From positions 1 to 64,000 of the IMG/VR virus record IMGVR_UViG_3300048921_000363: DNA of 64,000 nucleotides, one strand, 5' to 3'. Positions within the stretch are counted from its first letter, which is position 1. Every line of letters starts with the position of its first letter. The notes under the pieces are model-generated. The model was not told the DNA's origin. It did no database searches and saw only the letters and a program-made list of their open reading frames with translations. Source of the stretch: a virus. Shown one piece after another: positions 52,353 through 62,039 of this stretch. The translations under genes were made by a program, and so were the position numbers.

Positions 52353-53360
52353 CAATTCGTACGGTCTGAATCTCATAACTTCTTCACCCAGCCAGTCGTT
52401 CAGCTGAGTCATCCGCGTCTGAATCGGCTCCAGCTCATTGGCCGCATAGATTTGCGCTGCCTCCCGAATCGACCCAAACCCACCCGCGTTCTGCGGGACA
52501 ATCCCCATCAATTGCGGTGGAATTCGCAAGCTCGCCAACACGTCATCCCTGGTCTGATTCTTGATCGCGTTGAATTCATCCTTCGCCGCCACCTCGCTCA
52601 CCGGGATCAGCTGAATCCCGTCCTTCTTGCCGGTCGGCGAGTAAACAAACAAATTCCGGAAATTCCCCGGCCCTTTCGATTCCTTCAGCGCCTTACGCAA
52701 CGCATCAATATCCGCTTCAGTCTGCGCTGCATCTGTCATGTACAAGATGAACCCGGCATGGCTCCCGTTCTCGTAATACTTGCGCCGAAATAAAGTCGCC
52801 GACTCGTTCAACAGCGCCGACTGCAACGCGCTGATCCACTCCGGCAACCCATAAATCTCCTGATGCAGATCCGCCTCACGCAGGTGAAAAATGCTGTCCG
52901 GCTCAAACTCATGCTCATCCTTCCATCCCCGCACCTGGTAAAACTGCCCATCCGGCCCCGCACGCATGTACTTGGCCAACGGCGTTTCCAATTTTCGAAC
53001 CCCGCCCAACCGCGAACGGCGCCCCTCAAGGTAGCCATTGCCCAGGCAGAGAAAGTCCAAAGCAAACTGCTCAAACGAGGCCCGCGACAGCAGCGGATGC
53101 GGGATAAAAGTCTTGCTCAACAAATTGCGCTTGAACATCAACCCGGAATGCAGATGCACGCTCGCCCCCACCGACCGGGCCAGCCCGTCAAGCGACAGCG
53201 GCGGCTCATACCACCGCCCGTTAAACCAGCACTCCAGGTAATCGAAAACCTCCCGCCCCCCCAGCACCGGCGTCGGCTCGCCGAAGGAAAACACCTGAGT
53301 CCCCGCGCCAGTGGCGGGTGTCGTCGCGGGCAACGTCTGGTTGGCCATTTGTTCGGTCAT
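52338..53360 (-). CDS. Portal protein (P2 gpQ, PBSX family)
   Basis: 340 residues. FGEPTPVLGGREVFDYLECWFNGRWYEPPLSLDGLARS is the P2 gpQ N terminus; QTRDDVLASLRIPPQLMGIVPQNAGGFG is the conserved C-terminal stretch. It forms the portal ring. The ATG (GGAG 8 nt upstream) overlaps the gpP stop by a base. Confidence 0.95.
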   Translation of the reverse strand: MTEQMANQTLPATTPATGAGTQVFSFGEPTPVLGGREVFDYLECWFNGRWYEPPLSLDGLARSVGASVHLHSGLMFKRNLLSKTFIPHPLLSRASFEQFALDFLCLGNGYLEGRRSRLGGVRKLETPLAKYMRAGPDGQFYQVRGWKDEHEFEPDSIFHLREADLHQEIYGLPEWISALQSALLNESATLFRRKYYENGSHAGFILYMTDAAQTEADIDALRKALKESKGPGNFRNLFVYSPTGKKDGIQLIPVSEVAAKDEFNAIKNQTRDDVLASLRIPPQLMGIVPQNAGGFGSIREAAQIYAANELEPIQTRMTQLNDWLGEEVMRFRPYELAPTS

Positions 53361-55117
53361 CAGTAAATCTCCATGCGCCCGGTGTTGGCAGTGGTCTGCC
53401 CCTCAAGCGGTTCGTGGTGCAATGCGTGAAAGAGCGCCCATGCCAGGTCGGCGTGGCCGGTGTTGTCGTTGCGGCCGGCGGTGTAGGTGTACTGGCGCCC
53501 GCCGGCGGTGACGGTTTTGCGGATCGCCATCAGCGACTGGGCCATGTCAGTCCAGCCGGCATCGAATTCGAGCCGGCCCTTGTGAATCACGTCGTAGGCC
53601 TTGAGCACCAGGCGGGTTTTGACTTCAGGCGAGTAGCTGAACGTGGTCACCGCAGGGAAGAACTGGCGCACCAGCTGGGCCACGCCACTGCCCAGACCGG
53701 TAACGTCGATCCCGATGTAGGTCACCCAGTAGCGGTCGCATACGCTCTTGATGAACGCGGCCTGCGCGGCGAAGTCCATGCCCCGGAACTGGTGACGCTC
53801 AAGGATGCGGAACTTGCCGCCGGGCACCAGGGGCGGCGCGACTACCACCAAGCCAGAACAGTCGCCCGTCTCGGCCGGGTCGTAGCCAATCCATACCTGA
53901 CGGTCGCCGAACGGGCGCATGGCGAAAGGTTTGTAGTCCTCAGCCCACTCGACCCAGCTGTCCACCATGCACGACTGCAACAGGGTCAGCGGGAAGATGC
54001 TCGCGCCGTCATCGACGAACTCGCACATCAGCAGGTTGGCGAACGCCTCGGGGCTGTATTCGCGGCGCAGTTCCTCTATGTCGAACAGATCGCAACCACC
54101 CCGCTCCGCGTCCAGAATCGTGACGATCTGCCGCCACAACCGGTCCTCACAGAACCGGCCCTGCTGGAGCGCGCCGTGGGACACATCCACTTTCGTATGC
54201 TGCGCAGCGGGCTTGCCTTTGTTGAAGCGCTCGCCAGTCCAGAAGGTGTACGCCTCATGGGCCATGCTCGACGGCGTCGAGAAGTAGGTCTTTCGCCACT
54301 TCTTGTGCATCGCCATGCCCGAGGCGACCTTGTTCAGTTCCTCGAACTTGAACGTCCAGAAAAATTCGTCGAAGTAGAAATTACCGTGATAGCCCTGGGC
54401 GGTACGCGCGTTGGTACCGAGGAAAAACAACTCCGCGCCGTTGGGCAACACAATGGGGTCGCCGGTAAGTTCGACGCCGATCACCTCGCGGCAGAACGCC
54501 TGAATGTAGCCCCGGAACAGATAGGCCTGGTTCTTCGAGGCCGACAGGAAAATCTGGTTGCGCCCGGTGTCGAGTGCATCGATGAACGCCTCGCGGGCGA
54601 AGTAGTACGTCGCGCCGATCTGCCGGCTCTTTAGGATGACGCGGGTGCGCTGGTTGCCAGCCCGGTACCAATCCTTCTGATAGTCAAAACAGCCATCGAT
54701 GAAGGCCTCGCGCAGCAGCTCGATCTGGTCTTCGTCAATCTCGTTTTTGACGGCCTTTTTCTTCGGCTCGGCGTTGCGTTTGGCCAGGTTCGGGTTGAGG
54801 TCGGTTTCGGTACCGCCACCCTGAAAGCGCTGGATACGTGCCTGCCGTTCGAGCTGGCGGTGCAGCAGATCAATCTCCTTGAAATCGCCGCCGCTTTTCC
54901 CATCCTTGAGGATCAACTGCACCAACCGCGCTTCCAGCGCCCCGCCGATGCGCTCGACGTTGTCGGCCCGGTCCCACTCGTCGCGGGCCTTCCAGCTGTG
55001 TAGCGTTTTTTCCTTTTCGCCCGTAGCCTCGGCAATCTCGCAGATGCGCCAACCCATCCAGTACAGGAACTTGGATTGGCGGCGGGGATCGATGGGCAAC
55101 AGTGCGGTCGTAGTCAT
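53360..55117 (-). CDS. Terminase ATPase subunit (P2 gpP)
   Basis: 585 residues from the ATG at 55117. YWMGWRICEIAEATGEKEKTLHSWKARDEW is an N-terminal HTH. ILKSRQIGATYYFAREAF holds the Walker A region, NFYFDEFFWTF Walker B, and WIGYDPAETGDCSGLVVV begins the nuclease domain. It packages DNA with gpM. It is divergent from gpO. Confidence 0.95.
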   Translation of the reverse strand: MTTTALLPIDPRRQSKFLYWMGWRICEIAEATGEKEKTLHSWKARDEWDRADNVERIGGALEARLVQLILKDGKSGGDFKEIDLLHRQLERQARIQRFQGGGTETDLNPNLAKRNAEPKKKAVKNEIDEDQIELLREAFIDGCFDYQKDWYRAGNQRTRVILKSRQIGATYYFAREAFIDALDTGRNQIFLSASKNQAYLFRGYIQAFCREVIGVELTGDPIVLPNGAELFFLGTNARTAQGYHGNFYFDEFFWTFKFEELNKVASGMAMHKKWRKTYFSTPSSMAHEAYTFWTGERFNKGKPAAQHTKVDVSHGALQQGRFCEDRLWRQIVTILDAERGGCDLFDIEELRREYSPEAFANLLMCEFVDDGASIFPLTLLQSCMVDSWVEWAEDYKPFAMRPFGDRQVWIGYDPAETGDCSGLVVVAPPLVPGGKFRILERHQFRGMDFAAQAAFIKSVCDRYWVTYIGIDVTGLGSGVAQLVRQFFPAVTTFSYSPEVKTRLVLKAYDVIHKGRLEFDAGWTDMAQSLMAIRKTVTAGGRQYTYTAGRNDNTGHADLAWALFHALHHEPLEGQTTANTGRMEIY

Positions 55118-55164
55118 GGCCGCGATGCTGCCGCCCACGCTCGCGACTCAATAGTGCCGCCCCT

Positions 55165-55183
55165 TGTAGCCCCCTTCCCTACA
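55165..55183. promoter_or_regulatory. Ogr-like activator site between gpP and gpO
   Basis: TGTAG-N9-CTACA, a dyad in the divergent P/O promoter region. P2 late promoters carry a TGT-N12-ACA-type dyad near -55 bound by Ogr/Delta zinc-finger activators. The same dyad and spacing recur before gpV at 62773. Confidence 0.65.
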
Positions 55184-55271
55184 GTCCCGCCTCGTTGCCG
55201 CAACTCGCGCGCGTCACGACCATGCCCCTCATCGCAACGCTTTCAGCGCCCACGCATTGAGGATTCCCGGC

Positions 55272-56099
55272 ATGAAGAAATTTCGCAGCAACTGGTTCCG
55301 TGTCGCCGTCGAGGGCGCTACCTCGGACAAGCGGACCATCAAACGCAGTTGGCTGGAACAGGCCGCGAAGAACTTCAACCCGGCCACCTACGGCGCACGC
55401 ATCTGGCTGGAGCACTTCCGCAGCCTGCTGCCCGACAGCCCCTTCAGGGCCTACGGCGACGTGCTGGCCGTGAAGACCGAAGAAGTGGACGTGAACGGCC
55501 AAAAGAAACTGGCGCTGTTCGCCCAGGTCGAGCCGACTGCCGACCTGATCGCCATGAACAAGGCGAAACAGAAGATCTACACGTCTATCGAAATCGACGA
55601 CAGCTTCGCCGACACCGGCGAGGCCTACATCGTCGGTTTGGCGGTCACCGACTCACCGGCCAGCCTCGGCACCGACGTCCTGGCGTTCTCCGCCCAGAAA
55701 CCTGACGTCAGCCCCTTCAAGGATCGCCACTACTCCGCGACCTCGATGTTCACCGAAGCGGTCGAAACCGAACTCACGTTTGAAGAGATCGAGGAGAAGC
55801 CAAGCATCGGCGCCCAGCTGTTCAGCAAGGTGCAGAATTTGCTCAAGGGCAAGCAAGCCAAGGATGACAGCGAGTTTTCGCAGATCAGCGATGCCGTCGA
55901 AGCCGTGGCCGATCACGTCAAGGATCTGCCCGACCAACTCGCCGCCGAGAAGAAATTCTCCGCAGGCCTAAAGACCCAGCTCGATCAACTGAGCAAGGAC
56001 TTCACCGAGATGAAGCACAAGCTCTCCACCACCCAGGACCACAGCCAAAAGACCCGCCCTCCGGTAACCGGTGGCGACAAGGTCATGACCGACTGCTGA
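55272..56099 (+). CDS. Capsid scaffolding protein/protease (P2 gpO)
   Basis: 275 residues from the ATG at 55272. KKFRSNWFRVAVEGATSDKRTIKRSWLEQAAKNFNPATYGARIWLEH is the gpO start, containing the serine protease part. The C-terminal third is a coiled-coil scaffold. It shapes and matures the prohead made of gpN. Confidence 0.93.
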   Translation: MKKFRSNWFRVAVEGATSDKRTIKRSWLEQAAKNFNPATYGARIWLEHFRSLLPDSPFRAYGDVLAVKTEEVDVNGQKKLALFAQVEPTADLIAMNKAKQKIYTSIEIDDSFADTGEAYIVGLAVTDSPASLGTDVLAFSAQKPDVSPFKDRHYSATSMFTEAVETELTFEEIEEKPSIGAQLFSKVQNLLKGKQAKDDSEFSQISDAVEAVADHVKDLPDQLAAEKKFSAGLKTQLDQLSKDFTEMKHKLSTTQDHSQKTRPPVTGGDKVMTDC

Positions 56100-56142
56100 C
56101 AGCCGGCCCACCCACAGCCCCGAACCACGAAGGACGACTTTC

Positions 56143-57162
56143 ATGCGTAACGATACCCGCGAACACTTCAACGCCTACCTGAGCCAGGTGGCGCGCCTCA
56201 ATGGCGTGTCATCGACCGCCAACACCTTCGCCGTCGATCCGACGGTTCAGCAGACGCTGGAAACCCGCATGCAGGAATCCAGCGAATTCCTCGGCCAGAT
56301 CGGCATCATCGGCGTCGATGAACTGCAAGGCGAAAAGGTTGGCTTGGGTGTCAGCAGCACCATCGCCGGCCGCACCGACACCACCGGCAACGGCGTGCGC
56401 CAGCCGCGCGACGTGTCGTCGCTGGACAAAAAGGGCTACAAGGCCGAACACACCGACTTCGACACCGCCATCCGCTACGCACAGCTCGATGCCTGGGCAA
56501 AATTCCCAGACTTCCAGGCACGTCTGCGCGACGCAATCCTCAAGCGCCAAGCCCTCGACCGGATCATGGTCGGCTTCAACGGCGTCAGTGTGGCCGCCAC
56601 CACTGACCGTCAGGCAAATCCGCTGTTGCAGGACGTCAACATCGGCTGGCTCCAGCAGTACCGCACCAATGCCCCGGCGCGCGTCCTCAAGGACGGCAAG
56701 GCCACCGGCAAAATTGTCATCGGCACTGGTGCGGAGGCTGACTACAACAACCTCGACGCCCTGGTGTTCGACGCCGTTGCCAACCTCATCGACCCGTGGC
56801 ACCGCAAGGATCCGGGCATCGTGGTCATCCTCGGCAGCAACCTGGTTCACGACAAATACTTCCCGCTGATCAACAAGGAACAGCCCGCGTCCGAAAAGCT
56901 GGCCACCGACATGATCCTTTCGCAAAAGCGCATGGGCGGTAAGCAACCGGTTGAAGTCCCGTACGTGCCGGACGGTGCCGCGCTGGTCACCTCGCTGGCC
57001 AACCTCGCCATCTACTGGCAGATCGGCGGACGCCGCCGCTACGTGAAGGAGGCGCCAGAAAAGAACCGCATCGAGAATTACGAATCCAGCAACGACGCTT
57101 ACGTCGTCGAGGATTACGGTCTCGGATGCCTGATCGAAAACATCGAGCTTGAGGGGGCGTAA
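56143..57162 (+). CDS. Major capsid protein (P2 gpN)
   Basis: 339 residues: FNAYLSQVARLNGVSSTANTFAVDPTVQQTLETRMQESSEFL is the standard P2 gpN N terminus, usually cleaved by gpO at about residue 31. It forms the head shell. Codon use is GC-rich and regular. Confidence 0.95.
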   Translation: MRNDTREHFNAYLSQVARLNGVSSTANTFAVDPTVQQTLETRMQESSEFLGQIGIIGVDELQGEKVGLGVSSTIAGRTDTTGNGVRQPRDVSSLDKKGYKAEHTDFDTAIRYAQLDAWAKFPDFQARLRDAILKRQALDRIMVGFNGVSVAATTDRQANPLLQDVNIGWLQQYRTNAPARVLKDGKATGKIVIGTGAEADYNNLDALVFDAVANLIDPWHRKDPGIVVILGSNLVHDKYFPLINKEQPASEKLATDMILSQKRMGGKQPVEVPYVPDGAALVTSLANLAIYWQIGGRRRYVKEAPEKNRIENYESSNDAYVVEDYGLGCLIENIELEGA

Positions 57163-57165
57163 GCC

Positions 57166-57867
57166 ATGGCCAGCAGCCTCGCCAAGCAGCACTTCCAACG
57201 GGTCACTGCCGCCCTTGAGGCGGCAGCGACCGAGCCGACCCAAACCATGGCAGGCGCCACAGCTTACGAGCACCAGCTCAACCAGTTGCTGCAAGACCGC
57301 CTGCGCCTGAAACAGGTGCAATCGAACCAGGGTAAAGCCGAACTCAAACGCCAACTGCTGCCCGAGTACATCCCCTATGTGCAAGGCGTGCTGGACGCCG
57401 GCCAAGGCGCCCAAGACGAAGTGCTGACCACCATCATGGTATGGCGCTTCGATGCCGGCGACTTCACCGGCGGCCTCGACATCGCCCAGTACGTGCTGCA
57501 ACACAAGATGGTCATGCCGGACCGCTTCGCCCGCACGCTGGGCTGTCTGGTCGCCGAAGAAGTCGCGACCGCCGCGTTCAAAGCGCAGAAAGTCGGCGAA
57601 CCGTTCGACCTGGCCATCCTGCACCGCACCGCTGAGCTGACCGACGCCGAAGACATGCCGGATCAGGCACGCGCCAAGCTGTTTCTCGCCATGGGCCGCG
57701 CAACCTTGGAAGGCATCACCGATGAAACGCCCGGCCAACCCGGCCAGGTGCAGGCCGGCATCGACCTGCTGAAAAAAGCCATCGACCTGCACGACGCCTG
57801 TGGTGGCAAAAAGGATCTGGAGCGGGCCGAACGTCTGCTCAACAAACTCGCTGCCGCTGGCAGCTAA
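57166..57867 (+). CDS. Terminase endonuclease subunit (P2 gpM)
   Basis: 233 residues. YEHQLNQLLQDRLRLKQVQSNQGKAELKRQLLPEYIPYVQGVL is the gpM signature, with WRFDAGDFTGGLDIAQYVLQH in the middle. It cuts cos DNA with gpP. Confidence 0.92.
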   Translation: MASSLAKQHFQRVTAALEAAATEPTQTMAGATAYEHQLNQLLQDRLRLKQVQSNQGKAELKRQLLPEYIPYVQGVLDAGQGAQDEVLTTIMVWRFDAGDFTGGLDIAQYVLQHKMVMPDRFARTLGCLVAEEVATAAFKAQKVGEPFDLAILHRTAELTDAEDMPDQARAKLFLAMGRATLEGITDETPGQPGQVQAGIDLLKKAIDLHDACGGKKDLERAERLLNKLAAAGS

Positions 57868-57971
57868 CCGAGCGTCCCCACGCACCCCGCCGGCTCGGGG
57901 CGGATCGGCCAGGCCGCTCCTCCTGAACGTGAAGCCCCGACCACCGGCGACCTACAACAGAGCGCAGATTC

Positions 57972-58442
57972 ATGAGCGGATTCGTAGCGGGCGGCAGCAC
58001 TACTCCGGCCCCCAGCGGCCACATCAACACCGACCCCTTCTGGCCATCGATCGACCTCGACGACGTGCGCGGCACTTTGCGCATCGACTCCAGCGTCACG
58101 CCGATCCGTCTGGAAACCGCGACCATCGCCGCTGCTATCGGTGTGAACCGCGAGTTTGCCGCATGGCGCCGCGCCAAACAGGCCGAAGGCTATGCCACCC
58201 TCACAGACGTACCGGCCGAGCAGATCGAGGACAAATCTGAACTCGTTCACCTCTACCAGCGAGCGATCTATGCCGCGACCGGCGCGGAAATTTGCGAGCG
58301 CTACCGCTCCTACGACAGCACCAACAGCGGCAGCCAGAACGCCGAAGAACTGACCCCGAGCATCGATGAACTGCGCCGCGACCAGCGCTGGGCCGTGCGC
58401 GACTTCCTCGGCCTCGGCCGCACCACCGTGGAGCTGATCTGA
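57972..58442 (+). CDS. Head completion protein (P2 gpL)
   Basis: 156 residues. DPFWPSIDLDDVRGTLRIDSSVTPIRLETATIAAAIGVNREFAAWR matches gpL, which seals filled heads and makes the neck connector. It overlaps gpX by one base. Confidence 0.92.
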   Translation: MSGFVAGGSTTPAPSGHINTDPFWPSIDLDDVRGTLRIDSSVTPIRLETATIAAAIGVNREFAAWRRAKQAEGYATLTDVPAEQIEDKSELVHLYQRAIYAATGAEICERYRSYDSTNSGSQNAEELTPSIDELRRDQRWAVRDFLGLGRTTVELI

Positions 58443-58654
58443 TGGCCATCAGCATGCGTGCCCAGCAGGGCGACACCGTGGATTCCCTGTGCTGGCGTCA
58501 CTACGGCCGCACCGCCGGCGTGACCGAAGCAGTACTCGACGCCAACCCCGGACTCGCCGACCACGGCCCAATCTTGCCGCAAGGCCTTCTGGTGCAGATG
58601 CCCGAAGCCCAAGCCGCCGCCCCGCAACGGCAGATGGTGCAGCTATGGGACTGA
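58442..58654 (+). CDS. Tail protein X (P2 gpX)
   Basis: 70 residues with a LysM-like pattern (QQGDTVDSLCWRHYGRTAGVTEAVLDANPGL). It is a relative of the element B gpX (16355-16561). Confidence 0.92.
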   Translation: MAISMRAQQGDTVDSLCWRHYGRTAGVTEAVLDANPGLADHGPILPQGLLVQMPEAQAAAPQRQMVQLWD

Positions 58655-58699
58655 AACGCCCGCACCGCGCCCTTGAACCCAACCACTCTGGATCATGGA

Positions 58700-59023
58700 A
58701 TGAAACGCATGCCTGACCGTCCCGATACCTGGGCCTGGCTCGCCGCCTGGCTCGAACAGAACTGGCCCACCCTATACGCCGGCTTGTTGGCCCTGGTCAT
58801 CGCGGGGCTTCGCGTCATTTACGGTGGTGGCACCTGGCGCCGAATGCTCATCGAAGCGCCGCTGTGCGGTGCCCTCGCCGTTTCCGTCAGCCATGGGCTG
58901 TCGCTGCTGGGGATACCCGTCTCCACCGCGCCATTCTTTGGCGGCGCCATCGGCCTGCTGGGCGTCGAAGGTACCCGCGCCGCAGCAAGGAAGTTTTTTA
59001 CCCGCAAGGTAGAACAGCTCTGA
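58700..59023 (+). CDS. Putative holin
   Basis: About 107 residues with three likely membrane segments: TLYAGLLALVIAGLRVIYG, LCGALAVSVSHGLSLLG, and FFGGAIGLLGVEG. It ends in a basic tail. It takes the holin place between gpX and the lysin gene in P2-like phages. An ATG three codons later is also possible. Confidence 0.8.
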   Translation: MKRMPDRPDTWAWLAAWLEQNWPTLYAGLLALVIAGLRVIYGGGTWRRMLIEAPLCGALAVSVSHGLSLLGIPVSTAPFFGGAIGLLGVEGTRAAARKFFTRKVEQL

Positions 59024-59048
59024 CCGCCCAATTTCCCAAGGAGGCAGC

Positions 59049-59408
59049 ATGAAAAGCACACACGTAGCGCTTGTACAACGAGTCGAGCAGCTTGAGAAAT
59101 TCCGAGCAGAAGTTCTGACAATTTGCGAGAGCGGCAAACATCGAATCAAGCACACACAGTTACAGATGTGCAGCTTTCTCGATCGCCTTAAGAGCCTGGC
59201 GCTTGAAGCAGAACGCTCCAACTGCCCAGACAACTCAGAAGTGCTGCAGATCGAAGCCGACGCCCGCCGCATCTATGAGAGTTGGGCAGACAAACCGGGG
59301 TTCGTTCCTTGGGAGGTCGGTGGAAATTCGACCATGCAGGAAGTCGCGAGAGCCGAGGCTCGGCGGCTTTGTTCCGAGGCATCCAGCAATAACCCACCCA
59401 CCTGCTGA
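59049..59408 (+). CDS. Hypothetical protein between holin and endolysin
   Basis: 119 residues, mostly helical, Cys-containing (six Cys), no signal or membrane segment. A GGAGG precedes the ATG. It is inserted in the lysis cassette. No family recognised; it could be an accessory lysis or exclusion protein. Confidence 0.55.
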   Translation: MKSTHVALVQRVEQLEKFRAEVLTICESGKHRIKHTQLQMCSFLDRLKSLALEAERSNCPDNSEVLQIEADARRIYESWADKPGFVPWEVGGNSTMQEVARAEARRLCSEASSNNPPTC

Positions 59409-59418
59409 GGGCCAACGC

Positions 59419-60264
59419 ATGACTACCACCTTACGTCATGGGGATCGCTCGCAAGCGGTGCGTAGCCTGCAAAAGAACCTCAACCAACACGGCGCCAAGC
59501 TGGAAATCGACGGTGATTACCGCGATGCCACAGAGGCCGCCGTGCGTGCTTATCAGCTCAAAGTCGGTTTGGTCGTCGACGGAGTCGCGGGCAACAAAAC
59601 GCAGGCCGCGCTCGCCGGTAATGACTGCCAGCAGTTGCTGAGAAACGCCGATCTGGTCAGTGCTGCCGAGCGCTTGGGCGTGCCGCTGGCCAGCGTCTAT
59701 GCCGTCAATGAAGTCGAGTCCAAGGGCAATGGCTTCCTCGACAATGGCAAGCCGGTGATTCTGTTCGAACGCCACATCATGTACCGCCAACTGTCGAAGG
59801 TTCGGCATGATGGCGACGATCCCACGGCGCTCAAACTACACGCTGACCAGTTGGCGGCGACCAACCCTGCAATCGTCAATCCAAAATCGGGTGGCTATGC
59901 CGGCGGCAGCGCCGAACACCAGCGCCTGGCAACCGCTCGCTTGATCGATGACACCGCCGCACTGGAGTCCGCCTCTTGGGGTGCTTTCCAGATCATGGGC
60001 TTTCACTGGCAGCGCCTGGGCTATAGCAGCGTACAGGCTTTTGCCGCTGCCATGAGCGCTGGCGAGTCGCAGCAGTTCGATGCGTTCGTCCGGTTCATCG
60101 AGACCGACCCGGTGCTGCACAAGGCGCTGAAAGGCCGCAAATGGGCCGAATTCGCCAAGCTCTACAACGGGCCTGACTACCAGCGAAATCTGTACGACAT
60201 CAAACTCCAGCGCGCCTACGAGCGGCACGACGACTGCGGATGTGGTCAGGCGGTGGCCGCATGA
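59419..60264 (+). CDS. Endolysin: peptidoglycan-binding plus N-acetylmuramidase domains
   Basis: 281 residues from the ATG at 59419. Residues 1-70 are a PG_binding_1 domain (LRHGDRSQAVRSLQKNLNQHG ... VVDGVAGNKTQAAL). The rest is the N-acetylmuramidase family (VYAVNEVESKGNGFLDNGKPVILFERHIMYRQL, with the catalytic Glu in NEVESKG; SWGAFQIMGFHWQRLGY). It degrades the cell wall. It is a different class from the GH19 lysin of element B. Confidence 0.92.
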   Translation: MTTTLRHGDRSQAVRSLQKNLNQHGAKLEIDGDYRDATEAAVRAYQLKVGLVVDGVAGNKTQAALAGNDCQQLLRNADLVSAAERLGVPLASVYAVNEVESKGNGFLDNGKPVILFERHIMYRQLSKVRHDGDDPTALKLHADQLAATNPAIVNPKSGGYAGGSAEHQRLATARLIDDTAALESASWGAFQIMGFHWQRLGYSSVQAFAAAMSAGESQQFDAFVRFIETDPVLHKALKGRKWAEFAKLYNGPDYQRNLYDIKLQRAYERHDDCGCGQAVAA

Positions 60265-60467
60265 TCGACTTCGACGCGGTTCAGCTGCTGAATGTGCAAG
60301 ACGGTGATCTGCTGGTGGTACCAGAGGACAGTGATCAGCAAGACATGGTGCAGCTGCGCGACGCGCTCCGCATTCAGGATCCTCGCCGCAAAGTCATCAT
60401 CATTCGCGGCCCGGTCCAGCACATGGACATTGGCGACATGAACCAACTCGGTTGGTACCGGGCGTGA
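60261..60467 (+). CDS. Small phage protein
   Basis: 68 residues, acidic, beta-rich (AVQLLNVQDGDLLVVPEDSDQQDMVQLRDAL ... KVIIIRGPV). It overlaps the endolysin and spanin genes by 4 bp each. Function unknown. Confidence 0.6.
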   Translation: MIDFDAVQLLNVQDGDLLVVPEDSDQQDMVQLRDALRIQDPRRKVIIIRGPVQHMDIGDMNQLGWYRA

Positions 60468-60907
60468 GTACCCTGCGGCAAGCCTTGCTTGGTATTGCGC
60501 TGCTGGCAGCTCTTGGATTGCTGATCTGGTGCCAGGAGCTGCGTATCAGCGGCGCGAACAAGGACACCCAATTGGCCGAGCAGGACGCCAGCCATGCGCG
60601 CGAACAAGCCGAACGCAACCTCGCGAACGCCAATGCGTTGCGCGACACCCTGCAACACGAACGCAACGCCCAGACCACCCTGCGCACGCAACAGGATCAA
60701 CTGCGCCAAGGCCTGGCAAAGCGCGAACTCACCATTGAGGCTTTGAAACGTGAAAATGCCGAATTACGCGATTGGGCTACCCAGCCTATGCCTGATGCTG
60801 CTCGCCGGCTGCGCAAGCGCCCCGCCCTCACCGGCGCCGACGCTTATCGTCAGTGGCTGTCCAGCCGTAGTTCACTGCACTCTACCGGCGACCAGCCCGC
60901 GCAATAA
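60464..60907 (+). CDS. i-spanin (LysB/Rz-like)
   Basis: 147 residues from a GTG. The membrane segment LLGIALLAALGLLIWCQEL is followed by a long coiled coil (AREQAERNLANANALRDTLQHERNAQTTLR). This is the P2 LysB layout. The o-spanin LysC is encoded in an overlapping frame. Confidence 0.85.
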   Translation: MSTLRQALLGIALLAALGLLIWCQELRISGANKDTQLAEQDASHAREQAERNLANANALRDTLQHERNAQTTLRTQQDQLRQGLAKRELTIEALKRENAELRDWATQPMPDAARRLRKRPALTGADAYRQWLSSRSSLHSTGDQPAQ

Positions 60908-61007
60908 CGGCGATCAACTGACTGATCAGGATCGAGTCGAAGCCGCTTGGGCAGAATGCGCAAGCCAGGTGGACATGATTTATCAACACCAGCAGGCCCG
61001 ACGATGA
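60756..61007 (+). CDS. o-spanin (LysC/Rz1-like lipoprotein)
   Basis: 83 residues with a lipoprotein signal (LPSLCLMLLAGCAS; lipobox Cys near residue 19) and a Pro-rich start after it. It overlaps LysB in another frame and extends beyond it, as in P2 LysC. Confidence 0.85.
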   Translation: MPNYAIGLPSLCLMLLAGCASAPPSPAPTLIVSGCPAVVHCTLPATSPRNNGDQLTDQDRVEAAWAECASQVDMIYQHQQARR

Positions 61008-61480
61008 ACAAGCCCGACAGCCTGAAAGCCCACCTGCTCGCCACTGTGGCCGAACTCAAACACAACCCCGACCGACTGTTAATCTTCATAGACAACGGCA
61101 AGATCCGCTGCACGGCCGCGCAGACGCTTTCTTTCGAATACAGCTTCGACCTGCAGGTCATCCTCACCGACTTCGCCGGCCACCCCGACAGCGTTATGTT
61201 GCCGCTGCTCGGTTGGTTGAGCGTTCACCAGTCCGAACTGCTGGAGAACCTGAGCAAAGCCTCAGACGGCATCCAGTTCGAGGCCGACATCCTCGACAAC
61301 AGCAAGGTCGATATGAGCCTGACGCTGCCCCTGACCGAGCGTGTCGTGGTGGGCAAGGACGATCAGGGCAACACCACCATTCGCCATCCTGGCGAGCCGC
61401 AGCGGGCTGCTGACTTTCTAAATCCGAACTGGATACCCGGCGCGCAAGGCACCGGCAGTGAATGGGTACTACCGCAATGA
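61004..61480 (+). CDS. Tail completion protein R (P2 gpR)
   Basis: 158 residues from the ATG at 61004. DSLKAHLLATVAELKHNPDRLLIFIDNGKIRCTAAQTLSFEYSF matches gpR, needed to finish the tail's upper end. It overlaps LysC and gpS by 4 bp each. Confidence 0.92.
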   Translation: MNKPDSLKAHLLATVAELKHNPDRLLIFIDNGKIRCTAAQTLSFEYSFDLQVILTDFAGHPDSVMLPLLGWLSVHQSELLENLSKASDGIQFEADILDNSKVDMSLTLPLTERVVVGKDDQGNTTIRHPGEPQRAADFLNPNWIPGAQGTGSEWVLPQ

Positions 61481-61941
61481 CCAACCGGCTGGAAGCGCTG
61501 GAGGACTGGGCGGCGGGATTGCTTGGGCAGCTTGAGCCGGCATCGCGCAACAAGCTGGCTCGCAGTCTCGGTCAGGCGGTGCGTCGTAGCCAGCAGCAGC
61601 GAATCATTGCCCAGCAGAACCCGGATGGCAGCAAGTACACGCCGCGCAAGCAACGCAACCTGCGCCGTAAACAGGGTCGGGTGAAGCGTAAGGTGAAGAT
61701 GTTTCGGAAGCTGCGCACGGCGAGCTTTTTTAAGGTTCAGGGCGACAGTAACGCTATCAGTGTCGGATTCGCGGGCCGAGTCGCCCGCATTGCCAGGGTT
61801 CATCAGTACGGACTAAAAGATCGAGCTGCACCCGCGGCGCCTGAAGTGAAATTCGAGCAGAGAGCAATCCTTGGCTTTACCGATGCCGAACTGGATCTTA
61901 TTAGGGACCAGATGCTTATTTACTTTGCTTCTCGAATGTAA
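61477..61941 (+). CDS. Tail completion protein S (P2 gpS)
   Basis: 154 residues from the ATG at 61477. LEALEDWAAGLLGQLEPASRNKLARSLGQAVRRSQQQRI is the gpS/virion morphogenesis start; the middle is very basic. It ends the operon R-S before a cargo gene. Confidence 0.9.
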   Translation: MTNRLEALEDWAAGLLGQLEPASRNKLARSLGQAVRRSQQQRIIAQQNPDGSKYTPRKQRNLRRKQGRVKRKVKMFRKLRTASFFKVQGDSNAISVGFAGRVARIARVHQYGLKDRAAPAAPEVKFEQRAILGFTDAELDLIRDQMLIYFASRM

Positions 61942-62039
61942 TTATTTCCCTTCAAGCGTTTTTATTTCAGTCGAAAACCGGTAAAAACCATCTGAGCGGG
62001 GTAAAAGGAAACCATCGTAGCAAGGGAGCAGGTTAAAAG

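Noticed and set aside
56209-57885. 558-codon minus-strand ORF
   Set aside because: Antisense shadow of capsid and gpM genes.
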